Positions 22,336 through 34,690 of a DNA stretch of 64,000 nt are shown here, in pieces. Within the stretch, counting starts at the first letter, position 1. Each line of letters begins with the position of its first letter. This DNA is from Ceratothoa steindachneri (Eukaryota > Arthropoda > Malacostraca > Isopoda > Cymothoidae). Below the pieces are notes generated by a model. The model saw nothing but the letters and a program-made list of their open reading frames with translations, did not search any database and was not told the origin of the DNA. The DNA lies in the NCBI GenBank assembly GCA_963969495.1, contig OZ018335.1:88694440-88758439 (forward strand). Reading direction: 5' to 3'. The translations under genes were made by a program, and so were the position numbers.

Positions 22336-25300
22336 ATGGCTACAATGACAAGCTTTTGTCGTATTACGGGCCACGCCAGAAACCTGCCCAAACCCTGTTA
22401 TTTTCCTCTTCTCCCACCGCTCTCACCGGCGGATGCCAAGAAGGTATGTCGAATTACAGGTAGGGCAACCGATAGCCACAATTACTCTCCTTTAATTGCA
22501 TTCGCGAAGCCCTACAAATTCGATGGTCTTGAGGGCTGCAAAATTACTCAGTATGAAAACTTATCTTTCTCCCGTCCTCTCTTTATCCGATATAAAGATA
22601 ATGAGAAGTCGTTGGATAGTCTTACCCAGTTATTAGATAAGATGAAGACAAAGAGGAAAAGGAGGGTGGATGTAAAAAGGTTATTTGTTTATAAACTAAA
22701 TGATGAACCTTGTGGCCTCGTTGTTCCATCTGAACTCGAGGAAGCTATCCGAACTGGAGAAATTGAAACGCTTTCTGTGAGTAAAGATACAAAACACATC
22801 AGTCTCAAGATCAAACAAGGGAGAACGGTTAAAGTCCAGACGGAATCGATTCCAAAAGAAGAGGTAACTTCTGCGGACAACTATTATTATGGGGAAGGGC
22901 AGAGCAAGGAGGTTTTGGAAGAACAACAGAAAATTCTTAGTGAAAGGAACAAGCGTAAGCAGGATACAATGGCGAGAAAGAGAGTCTTCGAGTTAAAAGA
23001 GCAGAAAGCAGAGGAAGATATGATCAAAGACACAGTCAGGCCTAAACCTAAACGGCCTCCAGTCAAATTTAATCCTCTTAAACGGAAGGAAAAACTTGAG
23101 AAAATGAGTACAATGATAAAAGAGCAAAAAGAAAATAAAGCGATTATTTTACCTAAATTTGAGACAATTAGCAAAGTGAATCCTGATGAGCAACTTTACT
23201 ATGAAAAAATACTTGAAGATATTATTAGATGTCAGAAAACTTCAATCAACGTAACAACCGTATTTTCTTCCAATTTCGATTGGGCAGAGATGGAAAAAGC
23301 AGAAAGTGCCGGTTTTGACTGGGATTCATTCCCTAAGGAAGATATCTGTGAGCCATTTGAAGTAACAGTAATTGATATTCAAGTAAAAGATATTCCAAAT
23401 ATACCTGAAAATCAACCACTTGATATAGTTGCCTCTGTTGAGCCCATTGACCCAATTTCACCAGTTGAAAAAGAGGTTTTGAAAGCTATACAGAGTATTG
23501 ATGATGAAAAGCTTAAAACAACTGAGAAAGTATTGGATGTTATGAAAAATATGGAAGCCCTTGATATCCTACCTACTTTATCTGATGTAGGGCAAATCGT
23601 TTCTATGACAGAAGAACTTTCCGAGGGTTACTTAGTTCATGCAAAAGACGGAAAAGGCTCCACATTTGTAAAAAAAGGCACATATACTCAAGAATGTGGT
23701 CCTGCCCTTTCTGGAGCTATAGTTACAATAAATAACGAACAAAAGTTTGTTCCCGGAATGATCATTAATCTGGCTAAACAAGAAACATTCGTGGCAGGAC
23801 AGACGGTTGGTACACCTACTGGTAGGCAATTCATTCCTGGGCAGACTGTGCGAAATGAGAACGGAGAGGTTTCCTTTATTCCTGGTCAGAATTTAAAAAC
23901 TGATGAAAGTAACTCATTTATTGCTGGTCATATTATTGATGGCCAAGATGGTCCGCAGTTCGTAACTGGGCAGATGATTGATCGTGGGGACAAAAAGCCA
24001 GTTTTTATGTCTGGTCAAACTATCACTACCGAACAAGGACCTAAATTCGTCCCGGGAGAGATTACCACAGACTCTGAAGGTTACCATCATTTTGTTCCTG
24101 GAATAAAAATGCCGTCATCGACAGGAGAGAAGTTTATTCCAGGACAAGTATTCCAGTCAGAGGAAGGAATTTCATTTACCCCTGGACAAATTATTGATAC
24201 AGCGGAGGGACCATCTTTCCTCCCAGGAAAAGCCTTTGCATCTACCGAAGGACACAAGAAATTCGTAAGGGGAGAAATAGTAGAGACAGAAGATGGAAAA
24301 ATATCGTTTGAGTTTTCGAAGAATGCATTTGATATTCCCCTTATCCAAGAAGACCTTGTAGAATCTGAAGACGAGAATGCGATTATCCCGAATGATGATC
24401 TGCAATTCTTGGCTCTGACAGGCCAGGATACAACTGGATTTGTAGTAAAACCAATCAACACTTCAAACATACAAGCGGGAGAGAAACTCTATGGTGATAT
24501 CGTTGAAACTGACACTTCAGTATTATTCTATCTTAGTGGGAAACTACCCACAGATGAATATACTGGTGCGAAAATAATCTCAGGGCAACTAGTAGTAGGC
24601 GAAACATCTCAGAAGTTTATCCCTGGACAAATGATGAATACTATGGACGGGGAAAAATTTATTCCTGGACAAACTGTCAAAACGAATCAAGGAGAGGAGT
24701 TTGTTCCTGGTCAAATGGTAGAAACAGCGGGTGGAATTAAGTTCATACCAGGGCAACTTGTATTAACTTCAGAAGGAGAGAAATTTATACCAGGACAAGT
24801 TGTTCTTGAAGAAAATGGTCCAAAGTTCGTACCAGGCCAAATTATACAAACGAAAAATGGAGCTACATTCATTCCTGGTCAAATGATGAAAACTGAAAAA
24901 GGACAAAAATTCGTTCCTGGTCAGTTAGTTGATACAAAAGAAGGCCCAATGTTTGTTCCGGGGCAGGTTCTGGAAACAAGTGAAGGCCCGAAATTTATTT
25001 CTGGTACAGTGGTTGAAACAGAAGACGGCCTAAAATATTTGCCTATTCCAAATCTAGTCAACAGCACAGAGGAATCTGAAGAGGAGAGTGAAATCTCTTT
25101 CCAAGGATTTGATGTCAGTCCAGAAGAAATTCAGCTTATGACTTTGAACGCCACGAATGCTAGACCTCGCTCTCCACTCAGGAAAGAGCAGGGGCTAATT
25201 GATTCCTTAACGCTGAAGAAATTGGCTGCCGATACCATGGTAATCCATGGGAGGACTCCTGAACCAAGAGGTGACAAAAAGAAAAAGAAAAGCAAAAAAG

Positions 25301-26514
25301 GAAAGATTACAATTGATGCCTTAGAGGATGATGAAAAGGATGACATTCAAGTTGAGGATTCTGGTACTGATAAAATTGAAGTTCTGAAGGTTCTCATAAA
25401 GGCTGGTACGTCAGTCTCGTCCTTAAGGAAAGAAAAAGAGCTTCGAAAATTGGGTGAATTACTTAATATTGATGAAATATATGATGTGAATGAGACTGAA
25501 ATAGAAGCTATCAAGTTTATAAACTCCTCTTCGAGTTCAATGGAAGATATGTTTGAACTATACGTCGATAATGACGAAGAAATGATAACAGATATATTGT
25601 TCGCTATCGGTAATATTGACGATGTGCTGAGGAATGACCAAGTTACAAGCATAGTAAATGATGCTATTAAAGAAATAATCACCAAAAGATGCGATTATCA
25701 AATAGATAAACTCATAAGTAAAATAAATGTTAACCCTGAAAGTCTCTTTACAGATTCTGGGGCTCAAATTTTATTAACTGAAGCTGTTGGGATTGTGTGC
25801 GTCACAGGGGATGTAGAAGTTGCTTCTTTGCTTGAGACGTTTATATCTGAACCAACGAATCCTAATTGCTTGAAGGAGAACACAGATGTTCTTGCTGTTC
25901 TGAGACAAGTTCTTGTTCTTCATAGAATATCAGAACGAGACCCTGAAGTCGCAAGAGCACTCCAAGAACTTCGTGATGATCCGGAAGGAATGAAAGATAG
26001 AAATAAAATTCGAAGACTTATTAGGGAGGCAAAAACGCTGTTAATTCGAGACAAAAAAACTTGCTGTAGCTTCGATGTACGTCATGTAACATCATCCAAA
26101 GACATACCGAAGGAGATATTTGAGCAAATCAGAAAAGACAAGGATGAGGCAGATAAATTCATGGAAAAACTTCCGGATGAGCTTTTCCAGGCGATTATTG
26201 CGGATGAGAGATGCGGTGGTAAGTTTATAAAATCTCTTAAAGAAGAATCCGAGGGATGGTCTGCCAAAGACATAGAAAAGTTTAAAAAGGGGATGGCTGT
26301 TGTGGTGGCAAAGGATAATATGGAGGCAGTCATACCGAAGTCCTACTCACGATCAATTTACTACGGCATCATGCCTTATCTTCTGATCGACGAAGAAGGT
26401 TTCAAGTTCTTCGAAAGGGGTCTTACGGGTAGGAAGTTAGCACCGAGTCAAATCATCCATAACACTTGGTTCCAACCGGACTCATATTACGAAAAGAGGG
26501 TGCTTTATCCACAG
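22336..26514 (+). CDS. Large exon: protein with 24 F-(I/V)-P-G-Q repeats, function unknown
   Basis: Encodes 1,393 residues up to a strong donor (CAG|GTAAGG at 26515); reading on would add only 17 residues before TAA at 26566-26568, which I take as intronic. The ATG at 22336 follows an AG (22334-22335) that could be an acceptor, and an in-frame TGA lies 18 bp upstream, so it is either the start codon or the first codon of an internal exon. Layout: C-(R/K)-I-T motifs at residues 8, 38 and 68; Lys/Glu-rich coiled-coil-like region about 195-275; a 13-unit degenerate repeat block about 468-660; an 11-unit cleaner block about 745-905 with exact 14-residue spacing; a Lys cluster KKKKKSKKGK near 982; then a mostly helical region to the end. 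No signal peptide or membrane segment is seen. Probably a large intracellular structural or scaffold protein, but the family is not one I recognise. Confidence 0.8.
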
Positions 26515-27904
26515 GTAAGGAAGAAATCAGTTGGACTTATATGCATTCCAGTGGTTCGTTGGCAATAAATTTTCAATATTGAAATATTTTCTGATAAATA
26601 TTAGAAGTAAAAATATTTGAATTTAATTATTTAAATGTATTTATTCATCCCATTTGTTGTTTTAGTTAGTTTCAGTGTGCTGTAACTTTTGTTTGTTAGA
26701 TGGGAATTGCTTAACCATTGCAAATAACCTTTCCATAACATCAGGTTTTAGAAAATAACAACCCACTAGTGTTTATGAAGATAAAATTATCCTGAAAAAG
26801 CGATATCTAGCGAGACATATTTGGAATTTGCCTTAATAATTATTCAACAAAACGATTAAGTTAAAACATTAAATTAATCACTTAAAATTTAAGTTTGTAT
26901 TCAATATAAATTAGAACAAAGGAAACACGTGATGCTCTAATTTATATCTCTCAATGGCGATAAAATATGTTAAAAAACTTACATAATTTGAATACGAGTA
27001 GATGAGATGCATTTATCGCAAATATTATTAATTAATGAATTGTTGCATTTATTCTAATACTCAAGTGTAGCATTAAGAGAAAGAAAGAGAGAGAGAGAGA
27101 GAGATAGATAGAGAGAGTACACGTTAAGATAACGTATTATGAATTGGCTACACGCTGACTGCTTTCAGGGAAAACTTGGCATAGTATGTTCTGAGTTTAC
27201 ACTTTTTTTTGTTATAATAAACTATATTCTACGAAGATCTTAATAATTACTCTGACACAGAGTGCACACAATTAGTTTTATCCGTCGAAAACACGGTAGT
27301 GCCCCGTGCCGTCGTTTAGAATTGAATACATAATAGCATAGTGGCATTGGGGTCGTTTCCGAGTTAGAAAATTGAAAATAAAATAACCGGAAATAAATTT
27401 CCTGAAATCATTTTTTTTCTGTGCAGGAAAGTTTTTTTTTATTATAGAAATCTTAGATTTAATATAACAAAAATAATAGTAAAAATAATTTAGAACTTTT
27501 CTATAGGAAACAGTGCGGGGAAGACAGAGTTTCTGATTAATGTAAACAATGAGTAAAAAAGATACTTCATAAGTTTGTCACCTTTTTCAAATTACGATGG
27601 AGTGGAGTGGAGTAAGATAAAAAAAAGAATGTGAAAAAGAGTAGATATATTAAATTGTATACATTTGGATTCTCTCCAGGAGCTAGTAAGACAAAACAAA
27701 CTACAAATTTCCTTATATTTAAACAAAAAATATTTATTTGTTGTGGATATTTTGTTTACAATCAGGTAAATAAGGTGAAAACCAACACACAACAGAGAGA
27801 TAGTTAATGCCTTTCACAACAGATGAGAGGAGGGGAGAAATATCCAGAGCTGGTAATACAATCATTTATTGACGTTTCCCTCGTTTCTGAGCTTCTTCAG
27901 CATG

Positions 27905-28090
27905 TTTTTTTAAAGGGGGGGGGGGATTGGGAGTGCGGCTTCGCAGCCCCTCCAACGTTCCGGAGGGGTAACAGTATGGGATGTGGCCTGCGGCCGACAC
28001 CTCCCTAACTTCCCTCACACCTCCCTAACTGAGCTCGATCCGAACGGAGGGGTAACTGCGTAGTAAGGGAGCCCGGAGTGAGGTTTCAGA
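27905..28090. repeat. GC-rich dispersed-repeat-like segment
   Basis: A GC-rich island with a G run, GGCTTCGCAGCCCCTCCAAC, two CGGAGGGGTAAC words and two ACACCTCCCTAACT words. Such self-similar GC blocks in AT-rich DNA are usually old transposon ends, but I see no clear termini. Confidence 0.35.
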
Positions 28091-28466
28091 GAAGGGAAAG
28101 GTAGGAGAAGAAGGAAAAAAAAGAGAGGAGACAAGGTGGACATCCTCGGTTATCATAGGTTAAAAAATGAATAATTCTCATAGTCAAAGGACATGTGGAA
28201 TCTACTGATTAATTTGGGTTCCGAATCACCATACTTCATTTACGCTTGATTCTTACGTTTCTTTCTTACACTCAGAATAATAGCTAAGTTCCTCTGGCCC
28301 TTAGTGGTCCGGAGATCCGACTCTTCTCTTGCGCTTATCTAGAGTTATTGTTACAATCTTTAAATGTGTCATGGCATCCATGCCTTTTCACTCTCTTGAT
28401 GTAGTTCTGTGTTTTGGTATGCTTTATTACCTTGGTTTTCGTTTTCATGTTTCCTTGTTTGGTATT

Positions 28467-28703
28467 TTATGTTATCTTATCGGGTGGTGTTTCTTTTTCA
28501 GTTTTCATAATAGGGTTTCCTTCCGGTAGTCTTTTTCGTGTTTTATTTCGGTCTTGTTCAGTTTTGTTTGTAATCATCAGATTTTGGTCGTAATTCGGGA
28601 GTTTTGTTTCGGTTTTATTCCGATTTTTTCTTGTTAACCTCATTTTGGGTTTTCTCTTTTCTTCTGTCTCTTTCTTGTTCTTCATGAGTTCTTTAAGTAT
28701 ATA
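28467..28703 (-). pseudogene. LINE C-terminal tail, piece beyond a Tc1-type insertion
   Basis: The minus-strand frame gives LKELMKNKKETEEKRKPKMR and a further Lys/Arg/Asn-rich tail. It abuts the left end of the Tc1-type element at 28704. The basic, low-complexity tail resembles the end of Jockey-like ORF2 proteins such as the one at 59557-59781. Alone it would not be convincing; support comes from the matching piece on the other side of the insertion. Confidence 0.35.
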
Positions 28704-29581
28704 CAGGGGGCGGACGTAGAAGTGGCGCCACTTTATAGACAAAAAATAAAAGATGACATTGAAAGCTAAGATGTAAACTAATCTTTCTTTGTTTAGATTG
28801 TCAGTAGTTTCAAAACAATGCAGAATCCAGACAAATTAGATAAATACAAGTGTTCTGAAGAGTGGAGAAGGAAGGTGGTGGTTTATGCAGTTTGTGTCTG
28901 GCTGAACAACAAGGCTATTACCGACAACTTGAAACTCCCATTGCGCTTCGTCTAAAGGATGAAAAAGGAGTGAGAGGACAGTAATTATGACGTTGGCTCT
29001 GTAGCTGCTGGGAAAACTCATGGTTGAAATAAAAAAAGATGAGAAACGCTTATTTCATCGAGAAAGTGGGGTGATTCATTAGAAAAGATCCCTCGAGAAT
29101 ATTCTGGAGACTGTGATGAAGCTCTGAAGTGAAGTGGTGGCAGAGGGAAGGCCTTATGTGTTCGAGTAGGATTTTGTACGTGCGCCACGGCTAGGAAGAC
29201 TCGGCCACCAATTTTGACCATTTCAGCTCGGACATGAAGCCTCCTACCTCTCCATACTGCATTCATCCGGACTATTTTGTTTAAGGCGTTGTTGAAAGAG
29301 TTACTAACAAGACTGCCCGCGACCACAAAGACGAGCTGAAGCAATGCATCTGCCATTTATTCCTAGATTTTCCAGCTAAAATTGTAAAACACGTCTGTTC
29401 CCGATTCCGAGACCGCCTCGAGGACGTTATTGAACCTGACGGGGGTTATATTAAATAATCACGTAGTAAACAGCTTCAGTGACCTCATACATTGTATATT
29501 TTATTAAATGTTAAATTATAAATATTTTATGCCTATTTTCATGCAGCTTCTCGGCCGCTCCAATTCTACGTCTTTACTTTG
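28704..29581 (+). mobile_element. Tc1/mariner-superfamily element with decayed transposase
   Basis: Ends share GACGTAGAAGTGGCGCC (left, 28712-28728) and GACGTAGAATTGGAGCG (minus strand at the right end), with TA on both flanks (28702-28703 and 29582-29583). The plus strand retains a start MQNPDKLDKYKCSEEWRRKV (from about 28819), and near the end a P-P-T-S-P-Y-C-I-H-P-D-Y-F-V block with the last catalytic Asp, then GVVERVTNKTARDHKDELKQ and SRFRDRLEDVIEPDGGYIK to TAA at about 29457. Stops and a large central loss (about 880 bp in total) make it defective. The C-terminal motifs match Tc1/mariner transposases of the D,D37D kind. Confidence 0.75.
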
Positions 29582-29583
29582 TA

Positions 29584-30200
29584 TGGGCTCATCTTTTCTC
29601 CTCACCTGATGTATTGAGCTTTGGAATTAAAGTTGAGCGCGTTGTTCGGTTGGGATATAGACCTGTTCTGCGAATACTTGGGGGAGATTGTTTATTTCCT
29701 CCGAGATATATTCTGCCCTTTTTCTGACGACCTTGATTAATGGTTGTAATTTGGCTTCTTCATGTAGGGGACTCATTTTTCTCTTTCTCTTTTTCTAGAA
29801 TTGGTAATTGATCTTAGAGCTTTATTTTGTACTCTTTATATTTCCTTCATTCTTGTTTTTGTCATCTTATGCAATGGTATTGGTGGGTATGTTAGTGTTG
29901 CCCTCTATAGTGCGGTATATATTTTCTCTTGTTTTTCGCTGAGATATCTCGGATTGAATATACTAATTCTAATATTGGAATTGTTCTTCTGATTCTTTCT
30001 TCTCCTAACCTGTGTATACTTTTGATAATATTTTTAGCCCTTAAACTTTCCCTTCAGGTCTATAGAAGTACTTTTCTCCTTCATGTACGATGTTGGCTAA
30101 TTTTTCCCTTGCAATTGGAATTACGGTAAATTTGGGGATATTAATTCGTATCTTCTATACTCTTTCGTAGCTTTTATGCTGACTATTTCTAGTGCCATCA
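29584..30200 (-). pseudogene. LINE-like relic upstream of the Tc1-type insertion
   Basis: Minus-strand reading near 29590-29770 gives SPLHEEAKLQPLIKVVRKRA followed by EYISEEINN and an SIHQVRRKDEP end next to the transposon border. The pattern resembles the C-terminus of Jockey-like ORF2 proteins, as does the copy at 59557-59781. The rest to 30200 is AT-rich and not readable. Confidence 0.35.
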
Positions 30201-30214
30201 TTTCTTTTTGGTAA

Positions 30215-31250
30215 TTTTCAAACTTGTGAACTGGTCCCAAGGCGTATATTCAGGGTAAAAGATGCACAAGGGAGGAGAACTGATTGGAAACCATCTGCTC
30301 TGCCAATTTCTGGATAATGGTGTTCATGCATTCTGACGTGACTATAAAAGTGGCTTCCATTGCCGTTCTTCTTTTGCCGCTTGCGTGTGTAACCACGGTT
30401 GTTGCTCCAAAATTGATGCTGTGATCTGTATCTTGCAGCTGCTCTGTGTATCCCAGCGCAAACGTCCTTTCGGTTATCTTTTACCATAGTTTCCACGCTC
30501 CTGTAGGTCTCACCGAAGTAAGACAAGAGAACACTGACAGAAGGGCACCGTATATACCATGAAGATCTTATTCATTTTTATAGGCTGTGGGGGAGGAAGA
30601 TATCATCAACTTTGACGTCTGTGTGAAGTCCATCTTTAGTGGAAGGAGCCTTCTCTGTGTCCATTTCGGGAGCAAAAAGGCTGGTGAGCCTGGGATATAA
30701 TTCCGTGGACGGTTTCATTCCGGAAGTTGTTGCACGTTGGTGCAATGTTGGAAGGTTTCCTCTGTGCATTGTTCCTCTTGCACGAACTACTCCGGGTTGT
30801 ATATTCTATGAGCAAGCAGGAAAAACCCGATGACGATGCCCATTTTGGTCCGATGGTCATGAGCCGACAAGTAGAGGGCAAACTAATCTTAGTTTTGGGG
30901 GATTCCTGTAGATGTAGAATATCAAACCTCATTGGGGGCTATGTAGCTTGACGTCTTAGAATGGGAGCGTAGCGTCAGATCCCTCTCCCTGTTCCGTAAA
31001 CTTGATGGTTAGGAGGCGCTCATTGATCTGCTGTAGCAACCTATCATACATGAAGTGTCTGGGAAAGATGATTAACTTGTCATCCACATACCCGAGATAT
31101 TTGATGTGCGGCTGTAGTAGTTCCTCTACCAAACGTGCCCTCAGCTTTTCCTTAAAAAATACAAGCTAAGATAGTGGTCAATCACTGTAACTGTCGGTAC
31201 TACTGAGCCAGAAAAGCGAAGGTATTGAACTTCACGTAGAGCTACAGCAG
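30215..31250 (-). pseudogene. Old Penelope-like element relic
   Basis: Across frames the minus strand reads GYVDDKLIIFPRHFMYDRLL, then a LLTIKFTEQGEGSDATLPF motif (about 30980-31110), a degraded GFFLLAHRIYNPE motif (about 30790-30835), and a GIYGALL-type start with a weak GIY-YIG continuation (about 30330-30560). Order and wording (YVDD, IKFT-E-E, LPF, GFFLRA-R-I) are those of PLE reverse transcriptases followed by the endonuclease. Many stops show it is much older than the PLE at 2519-4552 and from another lineage. No (TA)n borders it. Confidence 0.6.
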
Positions 31251-32167
31251 TTTTAAGGCTTAGTTTATAAGGAGGTCTCGTCAAACACTTCTGTTTCTTC
31301 TATTTGTTGGAAAGACTAGCAAATAAACCCTACTACACATACCATGGCTTGTTGGTCACACATTGTTTTACCACATCCTCTGTTAACACAAAGAAATTTA
31401 CTTCCGTTACCACAAATAAATGACTAATGAAGAATATTTTTAGAACACTAAACTAAGCCAAGTTTTCACTCTTCTAAAACATAAATTTCCATGTCTCAGT
31501 GATGTCAAATTAGAAACATGTATTTCTGATTGTCCTCAAGTCAAGTAGCCCATGAAAGACGTTCAACTCAACTATGAAATAGGGTGACACGTGCCTTAAT
31601 TCGATTCAAACCTTCTTGGCAATTGCCGAAGTTCAAATTATGAACCCATTGTAGATGAGTTTCTGCAAAACTGTAAGTTTCTTGGTGCACATATGTATGT
31701 CTATAAAGATGTCTTTTCTCTGCTAGGATCTAGAATACTTTCCAGACAACTATAGTGATTATAGCGAGGATCATAGAGAGCGTTCCATAATAGAAAAGAG
31801 GTACATGGTTGCAGCATAATTTTGGTGCATCAAAAGAGATATTCCATATGTTGTACACTAACAAAATATTTTGAAAAAGTCTATTCTTTCTGACTGGTTG
31901 TAATTCTGCTCTGTTTCACATATCTTTATTATTATTTAAGGTTTAAGTAATTCAGCATTGATAAATTAAATGTCCTAATTTCATGGTATTTTCTTATTTG
32001 CTTCAAAATGTTCAAAATGATATAGAATAAACGGTAGACTCAATTGCAGAAAACTAATAATATTTTTTAATTAAGCCTGTAAAAAGTATAGATAATTCGC
32101 CACAAAAATCTTGGCCTCATTCCCAGAGTTTTCAAATGCAAACTTGTGGAAAATATCATAGAGGAAG

Positions 32168-32240
32168 AAATCCTGTCTCCATCGGGATTCGAACCAGCGA
32201 CTTCAACACACGAGGTCATATCTTATTAAAGTCAGATCTT
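32168..32240 (-). repeat. tRNA-like sequence with perfect B box
   Basis: On the minus strand GGTTCGAATCCC is a canonical B box, preceded by a stem-like stretch resembling the long variable arm of Leu or Ser tRNAs. The A-box region and acceptor stem are not convincing, so it is more likely a SINE or tRNA relic. Confidence 0.3.
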
Positions 32241-32329
32241 AGAAGACTAAATTCAGTTTAAGCTTTGAAGATTCCGAGAAATTTCCATGATATTTACAAC
32301 ACGATAAAACATAAATTGTGGTTATGATT

Positions 32330-33440
32330 TTTCAAACCAGATAACTCAACATACCATCATATCAACACCAAATCAATATCATATCTAACAAGAGTGTATA
32401 CCACATCAGCAACGTATCATCATCATTGATAATTACATTAATTCCACAACTAGAATATATAAAAAAAAACTTCCCAACAACATATTTGCTCCACCAATAC
32501 CATAAAATTATTACATTAGTGATATTAAAACCACATAAATGACACATAAAATCACATATGTACTACCTAAATACCACATCGAATCCAAGTAAATGTCCTT
32601 CGTATTCCACATCAAAAGCGCATCAATATCACATGTGTTATCAAAGACACATAAATCACATTAAAAAACACATCAATACACTTCAAAACATTTAAACATT
32701 ACTAATACATACTGACACCACATTAAAACACATCACTGCCACATCACACTTATTAAAACACATCACTGCCACATCACACTTATTAAAACACATCACTGCC
32801 ACATCACACAATATCAAAACGGCATCAAACCATACTAATACTAAATCAAAGACACACCAATTTCATATCAAAGCAGAATGAATACCACATGAATATGATA
32901 TCAATACCATATCAAAACCACATCCAATCAATAGAAATACCACATCAAGGACATATCAACACCACATTGAACTACATCATTAAAAAATAGAAAACGCCCT
33001 TAAATAACATCGATATCTCATCCAACACATACCAGTACCGCATTTCTCTTACAAACCACGTAAATACTACATGAGGAGCACATTGAATTCTACATCAGTA
33101 ACACATCAAACCCTGATTCCACCCAAATAGCTCATAAAAAAATACATCAATGCCACATAATAACCACATCGGTGCAACACTAATGCAACGCCCAAATTAC
33201 CTCAATAACAAATCCATGCCACAACATATCCCGAATCGACACCACATTAAAACCATTTCAATGCCACATAATATCAATTCGCATCAAATAATCTAAATAC
33301 CACATGAAGACAAGACTGATACCACATCAGTGCCGCATCAAAACTAAATAAAAACCATATCAAGGCCATATCAGGACTACCTCTCAACTACATCAATACC
33401 GCACCAATGCTACATCATATCACATCAAAACCACATTTGT
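32330..33440. repeat. Cryptic short-period array based on ACCACATCAA
   Basis: For about 1.1 kb the words CACATCA, ACCACAT and CATCAATACC return every 8-20 bp in one strand orientation, with three near-identical copies of a ~32-bp unit at about 32725-32820 (AAAACACATCACTGCCACAT). It is an old, heavily mutated simple repeat with local re-amplification. Confidence 0.75.
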
Positions 33441-33520
33441 ACCTAATTTCCTCATTATGAGAAAGACCTCATAGTTATAAGCATTACCCGTTCAAGGATT
33501 GATCTTATAACTATAGCAAA

Positions 33521-33960
33521 AACAGAATAGATTTATTAATAAAGCAAAATATAGAATAAATTATATAAATATAGCAAAGCATAGAATAGATTCTATAAAA
33601 ATAGCAAAAACAGAATAGATTTATTAATAAAGCAAAATATAGAATAAATTATATAAATATAGTGAAACATAGAATAGATTCTATAAAAATATCAAAAACA
33701 GAATAGATTTATTAATAAAGCAAAATATAGAATAAATTATATAAATATAGTGAAACATAGAATAGATTCTATAAAAATAGCAAAAACAGAATAGATTTAT
33801 TAATAAAGCAAAATATAGAATAAATTATATAAATATAGTGAAACATAGAATAGATTCTATAAAAATAGCAAAAACAGAATAGATTTATTAATAAAGCAAA
33901 ATATAGAATAAATTATATAAATATAGTGAAGCATAGAATAGATTCTATAAATATAGCACA
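33521..33960. repeat. 88-bp higher-order repeat, 5 copies
   Basis: AACAGAATAGATTTATTAAT starts at 33521, 33609, 33697, 33785 and 33873, exactly 88 bp apart. Each 88-bp unit is built from three diverged ~29-bp monomers around GAATAGATTCTATAAATATAG. Copies 3 to 5 are nearly identical. Confidence 0.9.
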
Positions 33961-34560
33961 AACAAAATAAAGTCTATTTATATACCAAAAACATAGAATA
34001 GATTTTATAAATAGAGCAACAATAGAATAGATTCTATAAATATAGCAAAAATAGAATAGATTCATTAAAAATAGAAAAATGAAGTAGATTCTATTAATAT
34101 AGCAAAAACAGAATAAATTCCATAAATGTAGCAAAAACATAGAATAGATTCAATTAATATAACAAAACATAGAATCGATCCTGTAAATATAACAAACAGT
34201 GTAGGTTCAATAGATTCTATAAATAAAAAAAACAAACAGATTGATTCTATAAATATGAAAAAACAGAATATATTCAATAAATATAGCAAAAACAGAATAG
34301 ATTCTATAAATATAGCAAAGTGAATAAATTATATAAATATGAAGAAGCAGAATGGACTCTATAAATATAACAATAACTGAATAGATTCTATACAAAAAGA
34401 AAAAAACAATAGATTCTATAACGTAGCAAAAGCAGGATATTTCCTATAAATATAGCAAAAACAAAATAGATTCTAGAAATATACCCCAAACATAATAGAT
34501 TCAATAAATATAACAAATGCAAAATAGATTCTATAATATATATATATATATATATACCCC
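33961..34560. repeat. Monomeric ~29-31-bp AT-rich satellite
   Basis: About 20 diverged monomers (ATAGATTCTATAAATATAGC followed by an AAAACAGA spacer) continue from the 88-bp array without the three-monomer order. A short (TA)n run is at about 34537-34553. Confidence 0.85.
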
Positions 34561-34569
34561 AAACATAAT

Positions 34570-34690
34570 AGATTCTTCTAAGGTCATTTTTTACGATATG
34601 CTGAATTATATTTTGGTGCATTACCTCACAAAGACATAATAATGGGGAAAAAAGACAAGTCCAACGAGAAGAGTTAATAAATATTGGGAT
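34570..34690. repeat. Dispersed repeat, copy 1 (copy 2 at 38254-38360)
   Basis: CTTCTAAGGTCATTTTTTAC, CTGAATTATATTTT, CATTACCTCACAAA and ATAAATATT occur here in order and again at 38254-38360 in the same orientation, with a few substitutions and small gaps. No terminal repeats or coding sequence identify the family. Confidence 0.6.

Noticed and set aside
24087..25767. Several minus-strand open frames of 70-127 codons inside the large exon
   Set aside because: They are shadows of the plus-strand coding sequence with no domain.
26515..26568. The 17 extra C-terminal codons after the large exon
   Set aside because: A strong CAG|GTAAGG donor at 26515 in phase with the exon at 39755 makes intronic read-through more likely, though a short isoform cannot be excluded.
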